In this document: positions 54,478-63,257 of the stretch, one piece after another
Layout: each line of letters starts with the position of its first letter
Numbering within the stretch: the first letter of the stretch is position 1
NCBI RefSeq assembly: GCF_001430825.1
Contig: NZ_CP010535.1
Span: forward strand, 972,501 to 1,036,500
DNA from: Sediminicola sp. YIK13
GTDB taxonomy: Bacteria > Bacteroidota > Bacteroidia > Flavobacteriales > Flavobacteriaceae
DNA: 64,000 nucleotides
Direction: 5' to 3'
Translations under genes and position numbers: made by a program
The notes under the pieces: model-generated
The model's input: only the letters and a program-made list of their open reading frames with translations
What the model was told of the DNA's origin: nothing
Database searches by the model: none

Positions 54478-54861
54478 ATGGCATTTTTAAAACGACTCGG
54501 CTTCTTTTTGGTCGGTCTTTCTATTGGAATCGTTTTTCTAACATTCTTTTTCAAGAAAAAAACAGAGGAAACAGGCACGGAATTCTGTTATTTTCCTAAT
54601 TGCAGGGTATTAAAGGACCTAAGGTCCAAACCTATTGTCTATTCCGAGGATATTAGTCAACTATTAGCGTCCAACAAACTGGACACTTTGGATATCGAAA
54701 CTTTTTTTAGGGAGGGAGATATAGATTTTGGAAAAAGCAATGCGAAGGCTGTACCATGTAGAACGTATGTTATTGAAGGCGCTATAAAAGAGCAAAAGGC
54801 AATTTTAGAAGTTAAAAATTGCCCTTCAAAGGTTCTAGTGGAACGAGTTACCCGGTTCTAA
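54478..54861 (+). CDS. Membrane-anchored DUF4258-type protein
   Basis: 127 aa. One N-terminal helix (about 8-24, FLVGLSIGIVFLTFFF), a KKK stop, and a soluble domain with two Cys (FCYFPNCRVLKDLR; PCRTYVIEG) and a third in VKNCPSK. I recognise it as the small protein that commonly follows ald in flavobacteria and is placed in DUF4258. No function known. It starts 3 bases after ald, so the two are co-transcribed, and it is convergent with the proline dehydrogenase gene. Confidence 0.72.
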   Translation: MAFLKRLGFFLVGLSIGIVFLTFFFKKKTEETGTEFCYFPNCRVLKDLRSKPIVYSEDISQLLASNKLDTLDIETFFREGDIDFGKSNAKAVPCRTYVIEGAIKEQKAILEVKNCPSKVLVERVTRF

Positions 54862-54884
54862 TAGTGGAACGGGTTCTATTACTA

Positions 54885-56051
54885 TTATATTTTTCTACGC
54901 GTACGCTCCTTTTTCAAAAGGGTAAGTTCCCTTGTCGTCTGTCCTGAAACAGAGGTATTTTCTTCTGCCCTCCTTATAAGGTAGGGCATTACATCCCTCA
55001 CCGGTCCAAATGGCAAATATTTGGCTACATTGTACCCATGTGCAGCCAGGTTAAAGGAAATATTATCGCTCATACCATATAATTGGCCAAACCAAATATT
55101 GGGATCGTTATGGGCAATGTTCTTTTTATCCATAAGCTCCATTAATTTATAACAGCTCAATTCGTTATGGGTTCCCGAGAAGAGGGCAATAACGTCCAGA
55201 TCCTCTACAATATATTCTATGGCAGCATCAAAATTCTCATCGGTGGCTTTTTTGGATTCACAAATAGGTGTTGGATAGCCTTTCTCCTCTGCCCTATCGT
55301 TTTCCTTTTCCATATAGGCTCCACGAACCACCTTAAACCCAATTTTAAAATTCTCGTCTTTGGCCTTTTGGTGTAGTTTCTTTAGATAATCCATCCTATC
55401 CCAACGGTACATTTGTAAGGTGTTGAAGACGATAGGTTTTTCCTTGTTGTATTTCACCATCATATCCTCAACAAGACTGTCCGCCGCATCCTGCATCCAA
55501 CTTTCTTCCCCATCAATCAAAAGGGCCACATCCATATCATAAGCCTTTTTGCAAACTTTATCAAATCTGTTGATGATACGTTGCCATTCTTGGTTTTCTG
55601 CTTCCGTCAAAGTTTTTCCTTCCCCTATTTTTTGGTAAATGGCAAAACGACCAAAAGCGGTAGGCTTAAAAACCGCATACGGTATCCCCTCTTTCTCTTT
55701 CACGAAATTGAGAATTTCCATGATTTTCTCGTAGGCAAAATCAAATTGGTTTTCCACGTCCTTTCCTTCAACGGAATAGTCCAGTACGGATGAAACTCCT
55801 TTTTCGTACATTTTTTCAATAAGGGGCAAGCAATCCTGTTCATTGACACCGCCACAAAAGTGGTCAAATACGGTAGCTCGTATTAATCCTTCCACAGGCA
55901 AATGGGCCTTTATGGCAAAATTCGTAACAGCAGAACCTATTCTTACCAATGGTTCATTGGCAATCATCTTAAATAAAAAGTAAGCTCTCTCCAATTCGGA
56001 GTCTGTTTTTAGAGCAAAGGCCGTTGCGGTATTTTCAAAAATTTGATCCAT
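54885..56051 (-). CDS. Proline dehydrogenase (PRODH domain)
   Basis: FAD enzyme oxidising proline to pyrroline-5-carboxylate. The TIM-barrel PRODH core has VLDYSVEGKD near the start, AVFKPTAFGRF, LLIDGEESWMQDA, IVFNTLQMYRWDR, FKVVRGAYMEKE, and the C-terminal FGQLYGMSDNISFNLA. The ATG at 56049-56051 gives 388 aa; the frame extends to a TTG three codons upstream. The P5C dehydrogenase half of PutA is absent, so it must be encoded elsewhere. Divergent from aroB. Confidence 0.93.
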   Translation of the reverse strand: MDQIFENTATAFALKTDSELERAYFLFKMIANEPLVRIGSAVTNFAIKAHLPVEGLIRATVFDHFCGGVNEQDCLPLIEKMYEKGVSSVLDYSVEGKDVENQFDFAYEKIMEILNFVKEKEGIPYAVFKPTAFGRFAIYQKIGEGKTLTEAENQEWQRIINRFDKVCKKAYDMDVALLIDGEESWMQDAADSLVEDMMVKYNKEKPIVFNTLQMYRWDRMDYLKKLHQKAKDENFKIGFKVVRGAYMEKENDRAEEKGYPTPICESKKATDENFDAAIEYIVEDLDVIALFSGTHNELSCYKLMELMDKKNIAHNDPNIWFGQLYGMSDNISFNLAAHGYNVAKYLPFGPVRDVMPYLIRRAEENTSVSGQTTRELTLLKKERTRRKI

Positions 56052-56145
56052 TATTGTCAATTTCGTAATGGGCCAAATATAAGTACAGAATATTTATTTT
56101 ATCTATAAAAATAGCCTTTATTTTGTCTTTTTCAATAAGCTCAGA

Positions 56146-57207
56146 ATGAAAACGATATCCAGTGATTCCTACGCCGTACATTTCAACGAAAATGCTTTTA
56201 AGGCACTAAACAATCATTTAAAAAATGCTGATTATTCCAAGATTTTCATCTTGGTAGATGAAAACACCCATAATCTTTGTTTGCCCCAGTTTATGGCAGA
56301 GATAGAGGGAGATTATGTTTACGAGATCATTGAAATAGAAGCAGGGGAAATCCATAAGAATCTGGAGACCTGTACACAGGTTTGGGAAGCCATGTCCGAA
56401 TTGGATGCAGACCGTAAAAGTGTAATGATCAATTTAGGAGGTGGGGTTATAACTGATATGGGCGGATTTATAGCTTCCTGTTTTAAAAGGGGCATCCATT
56501 TTATTAATGTCCCCACTACCCTACTATCTATGGTAGATGCCTCTGTAGGCGGCAAAACGGGAATAGACCTAGGAGCTTTAAAAAATCAGATTGGCGTTAT
56601 CAACCAGCCACAAATGGTATTGGTGGTATCCCAATTTTTAAATACCCTGGAGGAAAGACAACTTCAAAGTGGGTTTGCCGAAATGTTGAAGCACGGCCTT
56701 ATCAAGGAAAAAAAGTATTGGGAAGAACTAAAATTACTTTCCAATTTTGATGCAATGGATGAATTCATTTATCATTCCGTACTTATAAAAAACGAGGTTG
56801 TACTACAAGATCCCACGGAGCAGAATATTCGAAAAATCTTAAACTTTGGTCATACCCTAGGGCATGCCATTGAATCCTATTTCCTGGAGAGCTCAACACA
56901 TGAAACTCTTTTACATGGAGAGGCCATTGCCATAGGAATGGTTATGGAGGCATTTTTATCCAAAGAGCTGACAGGGCTATCGGAAAAGGAACTGGAAGAT
57001 ATTAAGACCACCTTTCTGAAAAGGTATAAAAAAGTAGCTTTCTCCGAAGAAGATGTACAAGCCATCTTGGGTTTAATGAAGTTTGACAAAAAGAATTCTC
57101 ATGGCAATATCAATTTTGTGCTCTTAAAGGCTATCGGAAACCCTGTTATTGATATAAAAATACCTAATGAATTGTATATCAAGGCGTTTGATTACTACAA
57201 AGATTAA
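56146..57207 (+). CDS. aroB: 3-dehydroquinate synthase
   Basis: 353 aa NAD- and zinc-dependent shikimate-pathway enzyme. NLGGGVITDMGGFIAS is the NAD loop, PTTLLSMVDASVGGKTGID the substrate loop, and the metal ligands lie in AEMLKHGLIK, GHTLGHAIES and HGEAIAIGM. Normal length. Single gene; an uncharacterised small gene follows 99 bases downstream. No aromatic attenuator was seen. Confidence 0.96.
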   Translation: MKTISSDSYAVHFNENAFKALNNHLKNADYSKIFILVDENTHNLCLPQFMAEIEGDYVYEIIEIEAGEIHKNLETCTQVWEAMSELDADRKSVMINLGGGVITDMGGFIASCFKRGIHFINVPTTLLSMVDASVGGKTGIDLGALKNQIGVINQPQMVLVVSQFLNTLEERQLQSGFAEMLKHGLIKEKKYWEELKLLSNFDAMDEFIYHSVLIKNEVVLQDPTEQNIRKILNFGHTLGHAIESYFLESSTHETLLHGEAIAIGMVMEAFLSKELTGLSEKELEDIKTTFLKRYKKVAFSEEDVQAILGLMKFDKKNSHGNINFVLLKAIGNPVIDIKIPNELYIKAFDYYKD

Positions 57208-57306
57208 GGCCTACACCTACTTAAAAGGGTGGTTTTACAACTCTTTCGATTCCGTAAGGAATAAATAACATAGCTTAGGATAAGAAACCATCCTAAAAAC
57301 CAAACT

Positions 57307-57633
57307 ATGTTACGCCGACTCGTAGACTACAAAAAATTGGACCATCAAGTAGCCAACCTTCTCATTGAAAAATATCCCCATGGATATGGAGATAGTGATA
57401 TTATTTCCTTTAAGAACATGCATGGTGAAATTGTGGAAGCCGTAGAAGTAAAAACCAATGACACCCTTTACCTTGTAAAGATCAGTAAGTGTTTAGCACG
57501 ATTTATTGCTGAATTTGATGATAAAATGGAAAAGGAATTAGAAATCAAACCTATCAAACCTCAGGTTATTGCCGGAGACGAAGAAACTGAGTATGAGTAT
57601 GAAGATCGACTTGAAGAAGATTTTGAAGAATAG
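57307..57633 (+). CDS. Conserved small acidic protein of unknown function
   Basis: 108 aa, soluble. The first 75 residues (DYKKLDHQVANLLIEKYPHG; DIISFKNMHGEIVEAVEVKT; YLVKISKCLARF) look conserved and folded, and the tail is highly acidic (EETEYEYEDRLEEDFEE). I recognise it as a protein widespread in flavobacteria next to aroB or YihY genes but with no assigned role. No motif for nucleic-acid binding or catalysis. Convergent with the YihY gene, 3 bases apart. Confidence 0.75.
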   Translation: MLRRLVDYKKLDHQVANLLIEKYPHGYGDSDIISFKNMHGEIVEAVEVKTNDTLYLVKISKCLARFIAEFDDKMEKELEIKPIKPQVIAGDEETEYEYEDRLEEDFEE

Positions 57634-57636
57634 TTA

Positions 57637-58518
57637 TTATTCTTCTTTGGTAGCTCTTTTGTTTGGCCCTACCTTTTCATTACGGTAGGCAGCGTATTGA
57701 TAGGTAAATTCTGCGCCAAAGAATATGATGATACAGGTATAATATACCCATAACAGGATTAATACTACCGAAGAAGACCCTCCATATACTGATGTTGGAT
57801 CACTTTTGGTAAAATAAAATCCTAAGAGGTACTCTCCTAACAGGAATAGGATGGTGGTGAGTCCGGCTCCATAAAAAGTAGTTTTCCATCGGATTTCAAT
57901 ATCCGGCAACCATTTAAAAATGGCACCAAACAAGCCCGTTATAATACAAAATGAAAGTAGAAAGCTCACTATATCTGCAAATATGGCCGCAATATAGGGT
58001 GCTATTTGACCTATATATTCACTCATAACATTTAACAAAACAGACAGCACCAAGGACACCAAAAATAAAAACCCCAAGACCAAAACCATTCCAAAGGAAA
58101 TCAATCTGTCCAACAATGTTTTCATATAGCCTTCTTTTTTTGATTTCACGCGCCAAATAGCGTTCATCGTCTTTTTTAATTGAACAAAAACAGCGGTTGC
58201 ACCAAACAGCAGCATGGCAACTCCAAGAATGAAGCCAAAAGTGCTACTCTGGTTGAGGGCAGCATTGGCAATCATCGCCTCTATAGCCTCGGACACCCCT
58301 TCCCCTATCAATCCCCCTAACTTTTGTACGATTCTTCCCTTCACGGCATCCACACCAAAAAAATATCCTGTAATGGTAACAACGATCATTAATAAAGAAG
58401 GAAGTGAAAATAAGGTGTAATAGGCAATAATGGCGCTTTTACCGAATGGATCTTCCTTATACCAAGAGGTAAATGTTTTTTTTAATAAGGAAAAGAAAAT
58501 CTGTACTTTATTACTCAT
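57637..58518 (-). CDS. YihY/BrkB-family membrane protein
   Basis: 293 aa with about six transmembrane helices. Family marks are the N-terminal AIIAYYTLFSLPSLLMIVV, NAIWRVKSKKEG after helix 2, GFLFLVSLVLSVLL, and the C-terminal LILLWVYYTCIIIFFGAEFTYQYA. Members were once called ribonuclease BN in error; the role (possibly transport or envelope related) is unsettled. It starts where the DinB gene ends, in an operon with it. Confidence 0.93.
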   Translation of the reverse strand: MSNKVQIFFSLLKKTFTSWYKEDPFGKSAIIAYYTLFSLPSLLMIVVTITGYFFGVDAVKGRIVQKLGGLIGEGVSEAIEAMIANAALNQSSTFGFILGVAMLLFGATAVFVQLKKTMNAIWRVKSKKEGYMKTLLDRLISFGMVLVLGFLFLVSLVLSVLLNVMSEYIGQIAPYIAAIFADIVSFLLSFCIITGLFGAIFKWLPDIEIRWKTTFYGAGLTTILFLLGEYLLGFYFTKSDPTSVYGGSSSVVLILLWVYYTCIIIFFGAEFTYQYAAYRNEKVGPNKRATKEE

Positions 58519-59033
58519 TACAAATAGCGGTTCTCTATAATGGCCTGATGATGTTTCTGATGTCCAGAAATAATTAATCCAGCTGCGCCAACACTCATTT
58601 TAGCACTGCTGGCCATACCAGTTCTTTTTAAACCCTCTTCTTCAAAGGTTTCGAATAGTGCAATAGTAGATTGCCTAACGGCCTTAAATTCTTTTAAAAT
58701 ACTTTCTCTGGTGCGATTGTTCGCTTTGGAAGCTGGCACATATTCATCTTGGTCAAAACCGGGTAAGGGGGTTTTATCATTTCTATAAAAACGAAATGCC
58801 CTATATTGAAAGACACGTTCAGTATCTATCAAATGTACCAATACCTCTAAAATGGTCCATTTTCCAACACCATAGGCATAGGTTAATTTCTCTTCCGGAA
58901 TACTCAAAACTTGATTGACAAATTGGTCCATGCCCGTTCTCAATCCTTCCATTAATTCTACATCGCCCAAGGCTTTTATATAGGGTTGGTAATACGGATT
59001 GTAATCTGTAGTGCTTAAATCAGTTGTTCTCAT
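58518..59033 (-). CDS. DinB-family protein (DUF664-type helical bundle)
   Basis: 171 aa from the ATG at 59031-59033 (MRTTDLSTTDYNPY). A four-helix DinB fold with a metal triad of His residues is expected: one in EVLVHLIDTERVFQYRAFRF and others in the C-terminal SGHQKHHQAII. Relatives include mycothiol- and bacillithiol-dependent transferases; the thiol used here is not known. It overlaps the YihY gene by one base, so coupled, and follows the lrp terminator. Confidence 0.9.
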   Translation of the reverse strand: MRTTDLSTTDYNPYYQPYIKALGDVELMEGLRTGMDQFVNQVLSIPEEKLTYAYGVGKWTILEVLVHLIDTERVFQYRAFRFYRNDKTPLPGFDQDEYVPASKANNRTRESILKEFKAVRQSTIALFETFEEEGLKRTGMASSAKMSVGAAGLIISGHQKHHQAIIENRYL

Positions 59034-59040
59034 TGTATAA

Positions 59041-59075
59041 AAATAAAAAATCCCAATCAAAGGTAATGATTGGGA
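59041..59075 (-). terminator. Terminator after the Lrp gene
   Basis: TCCCAATCA (59051-59059) pairs with TGATTGGGA (59067-59075), with a T-rich run on the minus strand (complement of 59041-59050) directly after the stem. Confidence 0.85.
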
Positions 59076-59098
59076 TGATTAATATAATTTAAAATTCG

Positions 59099-59578
59099 TT
59101 ATAGCTCGTTGAAAATAGTGTGCATCAAACGCTTCTTATCATTAATGCTCTCTTCCAATGAAATCATAGTTTCAGTCCTACTAATCCCATCAATATCATC
59201 AATTTTAAAAATGATATTTTTAGCATGGTTCGTGTCTTTGGCCCTAATTTTACAGAAAATATTGAATTTCCCAGTAGTGATGTGTGCTACAGTTACAAAA
59301 GGAATTTGACTCAAACGCTCCAAGACAAATTTTGTTTGATGTGTTTTTTCCAGAAATATACCCACATACGCAATAAAGGCATAACCTAATTTAACGTAAT
59401 CCAAGGTCAATGAAGAACCCTTAATAATACCTGATTCTTCCATTTTCTTCACCCTAACATGTACAGTACCTGCAGAGATCAATAATTTTTTTGCTATATC
59501 TGTGAACGGAGTTCTGGTATTATCTATAAGCATGTCCAGAATCTGGTGATCTATTTCGTCTAATTTAACTTTACTCAT
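59099..59578 (-). CDS. Lrp/AsnC-family transcription regulator
   Basis: About 159 aa from the ATG at 59576-59578 (MSKVKLDEIDHQILDML). N-terminal winged HTH (TPFTDIAKKLLISAGTVHVRVKKM) plus the RAM/ACT-like ligand domain (AFIAYVGIFLEKTHQ; VTVAHITTGKFNIFCKIRA). Proteins of this family form octamers and respond to amino acids. The regulated genes are not shown; the DinB-YihY pair lies downstream past a terminator. Confidence 0.93.
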   Translation of the reverse strand: MSKVKLDEIDHQILDMLIDNTRTPFTDIAKKLLISAGTVHVRVKKMEESGIIKGSSLTLDYVKLGYAFIAYVGIFLEKTHQTKFVLERLSQIPFVTVAHITTGKFNIFCKIRAKDTNHAKNIIFKIDDIDGISRTETMISLEESINDKKRLMHTIFNEL

Positions 59579-59596
59579 TGGTATAATTATTTTGAG

Positions 59597-59604
59597 CAAA
59601 AATA
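59597..59604 (-). promoter_or_regulatory. Candidate -7 element of the Lrp gene promoter
   Basis: TATTTTTG on the minus strand, an exact TAnnTTTG box, 18 bases before the ATG. A perfect -33 TTTG is missing (TTTA occurs about 20 bases upstream). Confidence 0.4.
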
Positions 59605-59692
59605 GACAATAAAGGAATTAAATGTAAAAAATAATCTCTTTTTTTATGAAAATCATAACGATTTGTTGATTTCAAACGATTTCATTCAATTT

Positions 59693-60802
59693 TTAGCTTA
59701 TACAATTCAATAGTTTTTTATTGGCTTTTACGATTTTTGCATCATTTTCGTCAAGACAATTATATGTTTTGTGTCCAAAATAGTCATCAAGATGACCCGT
59801 CTTGTCAACAAACGGAATGAATTTTATGGTGTTCGATTCCAGTACCTCTTTATAAAGTATACCCAAATCCGAATTTTTCGGAAGTTCCTGCACTATTTGG
59901 TCCGCATTTTTAATTAATATGTCATAAAATAATTTGCTGTTTTCAGGAATTTCCAGGTACAAATGCTGGGGATATTGTTCTATCTCCGCTTTTGCAATGG
60001 TCTCTACCCCTTTCAGCATGGCATAAAAAATATACATTCTGGTATGTTCCCTATCATAATCATCCTCAAAATGTCCTGCCTCGAAAAGTATGGTGGGTGT
60101 GCCCAACATTTGAAATGCATCTCCCACACAATTATGATTAAAGCTATCATCATACCGACCTACTTGTCCAGGAATCAAATTTTGAACTAAACTGTTCATG
60201 GCTACAATCAACTGCATACTTATTCCCCTTGTTTTAGAAATACTCCTTTCCTCGTCATGGGCAGGGGACAAAAATGAAATGGTTGCGGGTTTTTGATTCA
60301 TACCAACATTAAAGATGGTCCTTTGATCATGTAGGTTAAAGCAAAAGTGGGGCTCAAAAGCATCATAAACGGCTCTTAAAACCCTACTTTCTGGTTGTGA
60401 CCTATCATGGGCATCCCTATTTAAATCGACCTCATTGGCATTTATACGTGTGTATGCTGCAGCCCCATCAGGATTTAGTATGGGGATAATTTTTAAGGTA
60501 CATTCCTTGAGAATGGTTTTTGCAAGATCTGAGGGTTCCTTTAAATAGTTCAATAGATCTAAAACCGCCTTGGTAGTGGTGGATTCATTTCCATGCATCT
60601 GGGACCACATTAATATTTTTTTAGGGCCTGTACCAATCGTGACCATTTTAATTTTTTTCTGAAGTACAGAAAATCCTATTTCCTCGATTTCAAATTTTTT
60701 GGAATATAGGTTTAGAAATTTATCCACCTCTACATTTGTCACATATCTACCCGTAACCGTCTTTTCCTTTATCCTCGAATAATCCAAATTAAATGGTTGC
60801 AT
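59693..60802 (-). CDS. M14-family zinc carboxypeptidase
   Basis: 369 aa. Zinc ligands His70 and Glu73 in QMHGNES and His158 in CFNLHDQRT; PILNPDGAAAYTRINANEVDLNRD carries the substrate-binding Asn-Arg motif, and ILFEAGHFEDDYDREHT the catalytic Glu region. No signal peptide is evident, so the protein looks cytosolic, unlike digestive carboxypeptidases; it may process murein peptides or other small peptides. It is divergent from an XRE regulator across a gap with palindromic operators, which suggests regulation by that protein. Confidence 0.88.
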   Translation of the reverse strand: MQPFNLDYSRIKEKTVTGRYVTNVEVDKFLNLYSKKFEIEEIGFSVLQKKIKMVTIGTGPKKILMWSQMHGNESTTTKAVLDLLNYLKEPSDLAKTILKECTLKIIPILNPDGAAAYTRINANEVDLNRDAHDRSQPESRVLRAVYDAFEPHFCFNLHDQRTIFNVGMNQKPATISFLSPAHDEERSISKTRGISMQLIVAMNSLVQNLIPGQVGRYDDSFNHNCVGDAFQMLGTPTILFEAGHFEDDYDREHTRMYIFYAMLKGVETIAKAEIEQYPQHLYLEIPENSKLFYDILIKNADQIVQELPKNSDLGILYKEVLESNTIKFIPFVDKTGHLDDYFGHKTYNCLDENDAKIVKANKKLLNCIS

Positions 60803-60818
60803 GTAATTCTGTCATTTA

Positions 60819-60928
60819 TTTGTTTACAAAACTAACATCAAATACAATTACAATTGTAAACATTAAAAAAATACAATTGTATACAGCAGAATAGCGAATA
60901 GCGTTGCAATGACTCTTCTTTGTAAACA
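60819..60928. promoter_or_regulatory. Cluster of palindromic operator-like sites
   Basis: TTACAATTGTAA (60848-60859) and ATACAATTGTAT (60871-60882) are perfect 12-bp palindromes sharing TACAATTGTA, with centres 23 bp apart, about two helical turns. TTTGTTTACAAAA (60819-60831) and TTTGTAAACA (60919-60928) are related TTGTnnACAA-type sites. They fill the gap between the M14 peptidase and the XRE gene, so they probably control one or both. The rest of this 296-bp gap is AT-rich without genes. Confidence 0.6.
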
Positions 60929-61052
60929 CCTAAAACCTTTTAAATAGGCTAAATAAATAGTATCTATTTAAATACCATAATTTCAATACTTTAAATGTAT
61001 TTTATTAAAGTGATAATATAATAAAGTGTAACGAATTTAGATATCTGATGGC

Positions 61053-61082
61053 TTGGAGTTGGATCGAAAATGATTACTTTTG
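61053..61082 (+). promoter_or_regulatory. Promoter of the XRE gene
   Basis: TTG (61053-61055), a 19-base spacer, and TACTTTTG (61075-61082, exact TAnnTTTG). The ATG at 61099 is 16 bases downstream. This supports that start over the in-frame ATG at 61048, which lies upstream of the promoter. Confidence 0.65.
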
Positions 61083-61098
61083 TATTAAATATGTTACA

Positions 61099-61509
61099 AT
61101 GTTAAACCAAGATGCATTTTTAAAAAGACTTGAACTCGTGATCCAGTATTATGACCTTTCAGCTTCTGCCATGGCTGATAAAATTGGGGTTCAGCGTTCC
61201 AGTATTTCACACTTGCTTACGGGGAGAAATAAACCGAGTTTGGAATTTGTATTAAAAATTGTACATGCCTTTCCAGAAGTAGATCTTTATTGGTTGCTTC
61301 ATGGAGAAGGCAATTTTCCTTCAAATAAAAAGGAGGAGCAACCTGCCCAACTCCCTACCCCAGAAAAACCAAAAGCAAAAGAGACCTTCCTACCCGCAGC
61401 AGCCCCAAGGTTAGAAAACAATAAGAGCCCTTTGAATAAAACGGTAGAACGAATAGTTATTTTTTATGCGGATGGAAGTTTTTCATCTTATTTAGGAAAC
61501 AAAGAATAG
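61099..61509 (+). CDS. XRE-family helix-turn-helix regulator
   Basis: 136 aa. N-terminal HTH (SASAMADKIGVQRSSISHLLTG, then NKPSLEFVLKIVHAFP and LYWLLHGEGNF), a Pro/Ala/Lys-rich linker (about 75-105), and a short C-terminal segment with IVIFYADGSFSSY. The start is the ATG at 61099, just after a good promoter. It shares its fold and the W-L-x-x-GEG phrase with the regulator at 49456. The upstream palindromes suggest autoregulation and control of the divergent M14 gene. Confidence 0.88.
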   Translation: MLNQDAFLKRLELVIQYYDLSASAMADKIGVQRSSISHLLTGRNKPSLEFVLKIVHAFPEVDLYWLLHGEGNFPSNKKEEQPAQLPTPEKPKAKETFLPAAAPRLENNKSPLNKTVERIVIFYADGSFSSYLGNKE

Positions 61510-61590
61510 TACTCCTCTTTTAAAGGGTTTGTTTTAAAAGTTGTAAAAAGTTTCAATGGTAGATAACCGCAATTTTCTTTTCTTTGTGGT

Positions 61591-61968
61591 ATGGTTAAAA
61601 ATTCATTTTACTTTCTATTTTCTGTTATCTTATTCGTGTCATGTTACCAGCCGGAGCGCAACTGCACCCAGTTTAAAGAGGGGGAATTCAGCTTTACTTC
61701 TTTGGTGAACGGGGAAGAATTGACAACTACCTTCATTCGTAAAAACGGTATTGAAATAGACTATTTCCAAGGGAAGAGCGACACTTCTTCCGTGAGATGG
61801 ATCAACGACTGTGAGTACATAGTGAAAAAGCTCAATCCAAATAACATGGCAGAGGAGAAATCGGTTCATATGAAGATCCTCTCTACTACCGACGACACCT
61901 ATACCTTTGAATACAATATTGTTGGAGACAAAAAGAAATCCAGGGGAACAGCAACAAAAACAAATTAA
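61591..61968 (+). CDS. Lipoprotein of unknown function
   Basis: 125 aa. Signal peptide with lipobox (LFVSC, Cys18). The mature part starts YQPERNC and has a compact beta-rich domain (GEFSFTSLVNGEELTTTFIR; SSVRWINDCEYIVKKL) with two more Cys that could form a disulfide. It looks like a lipocalin-size fold seen in flavobacterial lipoproteins located near parC. No function known. It lies about 80 bases after the XRE gene on the same strand. Confidence 0.78.
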   Translation: MVKNSFYFLFSVILFVSCYQPERNCTQFKEGEFSFTSLVNGEELTTTFIRKNGIEIDYFQGKSDTSSVRWINDCEYIVKKLNPNNMAEEKSVHMKILSTTDDTYTFEYNIVGDKKKSRGTATKTN

Positions 61969-62159
61969 ACTGCTTTTGTTTTTTATTTGACATTGATGAA
62001 CCCAACCATCATCACCATGTTATAAGAATACATGAGAAGACTCTATACCCTTGGTGCTACATAGCCTCATTTTATGATCTCCAAGAACCATAAGAAAGAT
62101 GATGCAGTTGTCGAAACTGTGAGCAAACAGTAACAATATTTATACTGTACCAAAAACAA

Positions 62160-62192
62160 AAAAAAAGCCACTGAATATTCAGTGGCTTTTTT
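62160..62192. terminator. Bidirectional terminator with 20-bp perfect palindrome
   Basis: GCCACTGAAT / ATTCAGTGGC (62167-62186), with A residues to the left and T residues to the right. It serves the lipoprotein gene (plus) and the sterol-desaturase-like gene (minus). Between 61969 and this site no gene is supported; a 19-codon frame at 62074-62133 is probably chance. Confidence 0.9.
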
Positions 62193-62211
62193 TTATACAA
62201 TGCTCTATAAC

Positions 62212-63171
62212 TTAATTTGGCCTACTATAAGCCAATTCCGGATTAACATCCTTATGTTCCTTAAAAAGTCGCTGTTGTTGCTTTACAGTTAATGTGCTGC
62301 CATCATGGCTCCAACCTGGAGGGCCAAAAATATACATCAGCGCATGTGAGAGTTTCTTGGATTTCTTTACGTCCTTATAAATGTCCTTAAACTCATGAGT
62401 AAGGATAACCATAGGATTATGGGAATCTGGCGCGTGAATCACCCCGTATTTAACATCTACATCATCATCCAATTCCTTCCAAGTACCAAATATTTTATCA
62501 AATATATTAAGAAAGCCTCCATGGTTTTTGTCCAAATATTCCACATTTTGTGCATGGTGTACTTGATGCATGGTATGGGTATTAAAGATCTTCTCTAAAA
62601 ACCCCATTTTCGGGATATAGACCGAATGCAGCTGAAATTGCCACAACGCCTCAATACCCAAACAGACCACAACCATTTCTGGAGGGAATCCCAGTGCAGG
62701 CATCCACATATAAAATAAAGGCTTGTACAAAATGGTGAACCAGCCGTTTCTTACAGCGGTACCCAAATTAAAATTATCTGAAGAATGGTGTACAATGTGT
62801 GCAGCCCATAAAATACGGATTTCATGGTTTGCCCTATGGAACCAATAATAGGTAAAATCATCTGCTACTTGACAAAGAAGCCAAATGTACCACGCATATC
62901 CAAATGATTCATACCCTAAAATGTTTGTTCGTACTCCAGAAACATCTACGGGATTAAACAGCTCATAGGTAAATTCAAAGATTACAATGGCAGATATTAC
63001 TTTAATTAACGGGGCTATAATAGCAGAACCAATACCCATAAAGCCACTGGCGGCAAAATCTTTCCACTCGTAAAGATCATCATCTCCGTGGGTTTTGCTG
63101 TAAGTTAATTCCAATAAGATAAAGGCAATAAAACAGGGGACTCCGTATACTAACGGATTGGTAAAATCCAT
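62212..63171 (-). CDS. Sterol desaturase / fatty acid hydroxylase family membrane protein
   Basis: 319 aa, about four to five membrane helices. The di-iron His boxes are FHRANHEIR, AHIVHHSSDN, and HTMHQVHHAQN, the typical H-x(3,4)-H and HxxHH set. The family adds oxygen to lipids, sterols or carotenoids using O2. The substrate cannot be read from sequence; bacteria of this group may use it on membrane lipids. The C-terminal 70 residues are charged and soluble. 86 bases from mscL, same strand. Confidence 0.92.
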   Translation of the reverse strand: MDFTNPLVYGVPCFIAFILLELTYSKTHGDDDLYEWKDFAASGFMGIGSAIIAPLIKVISAIVIFEFTYELFNPVDVSGVRTNILGYESFGYAWYIWLLCQVADDFTYYWFHRANHEIRILWAAHIVHHSSDNFNLGTAVRNGWFTILYKPLFYMWMPALGFPPEMVVVCLGIEALWQFQLHSVYIPKMGFLEKIFNTHTMHQVHHAQNVEYLDKNHGGFLNIFDKIFGTWKELDDDVDVKYGVIHAPDSHNPMVILTHEFKDIYKDVKKSKKLSHALMYIFGPPGWSHDGSTLTVKQQQRLFKEHKDVNPELAYSRPN

Positions 63172-63257
63172 AAAAACTTCTTTTTTTGTAAATATAACAA
63201 TAAACTCGCGCTACTCTTCAATACTTTAACATCAACATATTAAATTAATTCAGGCTT

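Noticed and set aside
62074-62133. A 19-codon frame (MISKNHKKDDAVVETVSKQ) before a terminator
   Set aside because: Plausible composition and position, but too short to separate from chance without comparison to relatives.
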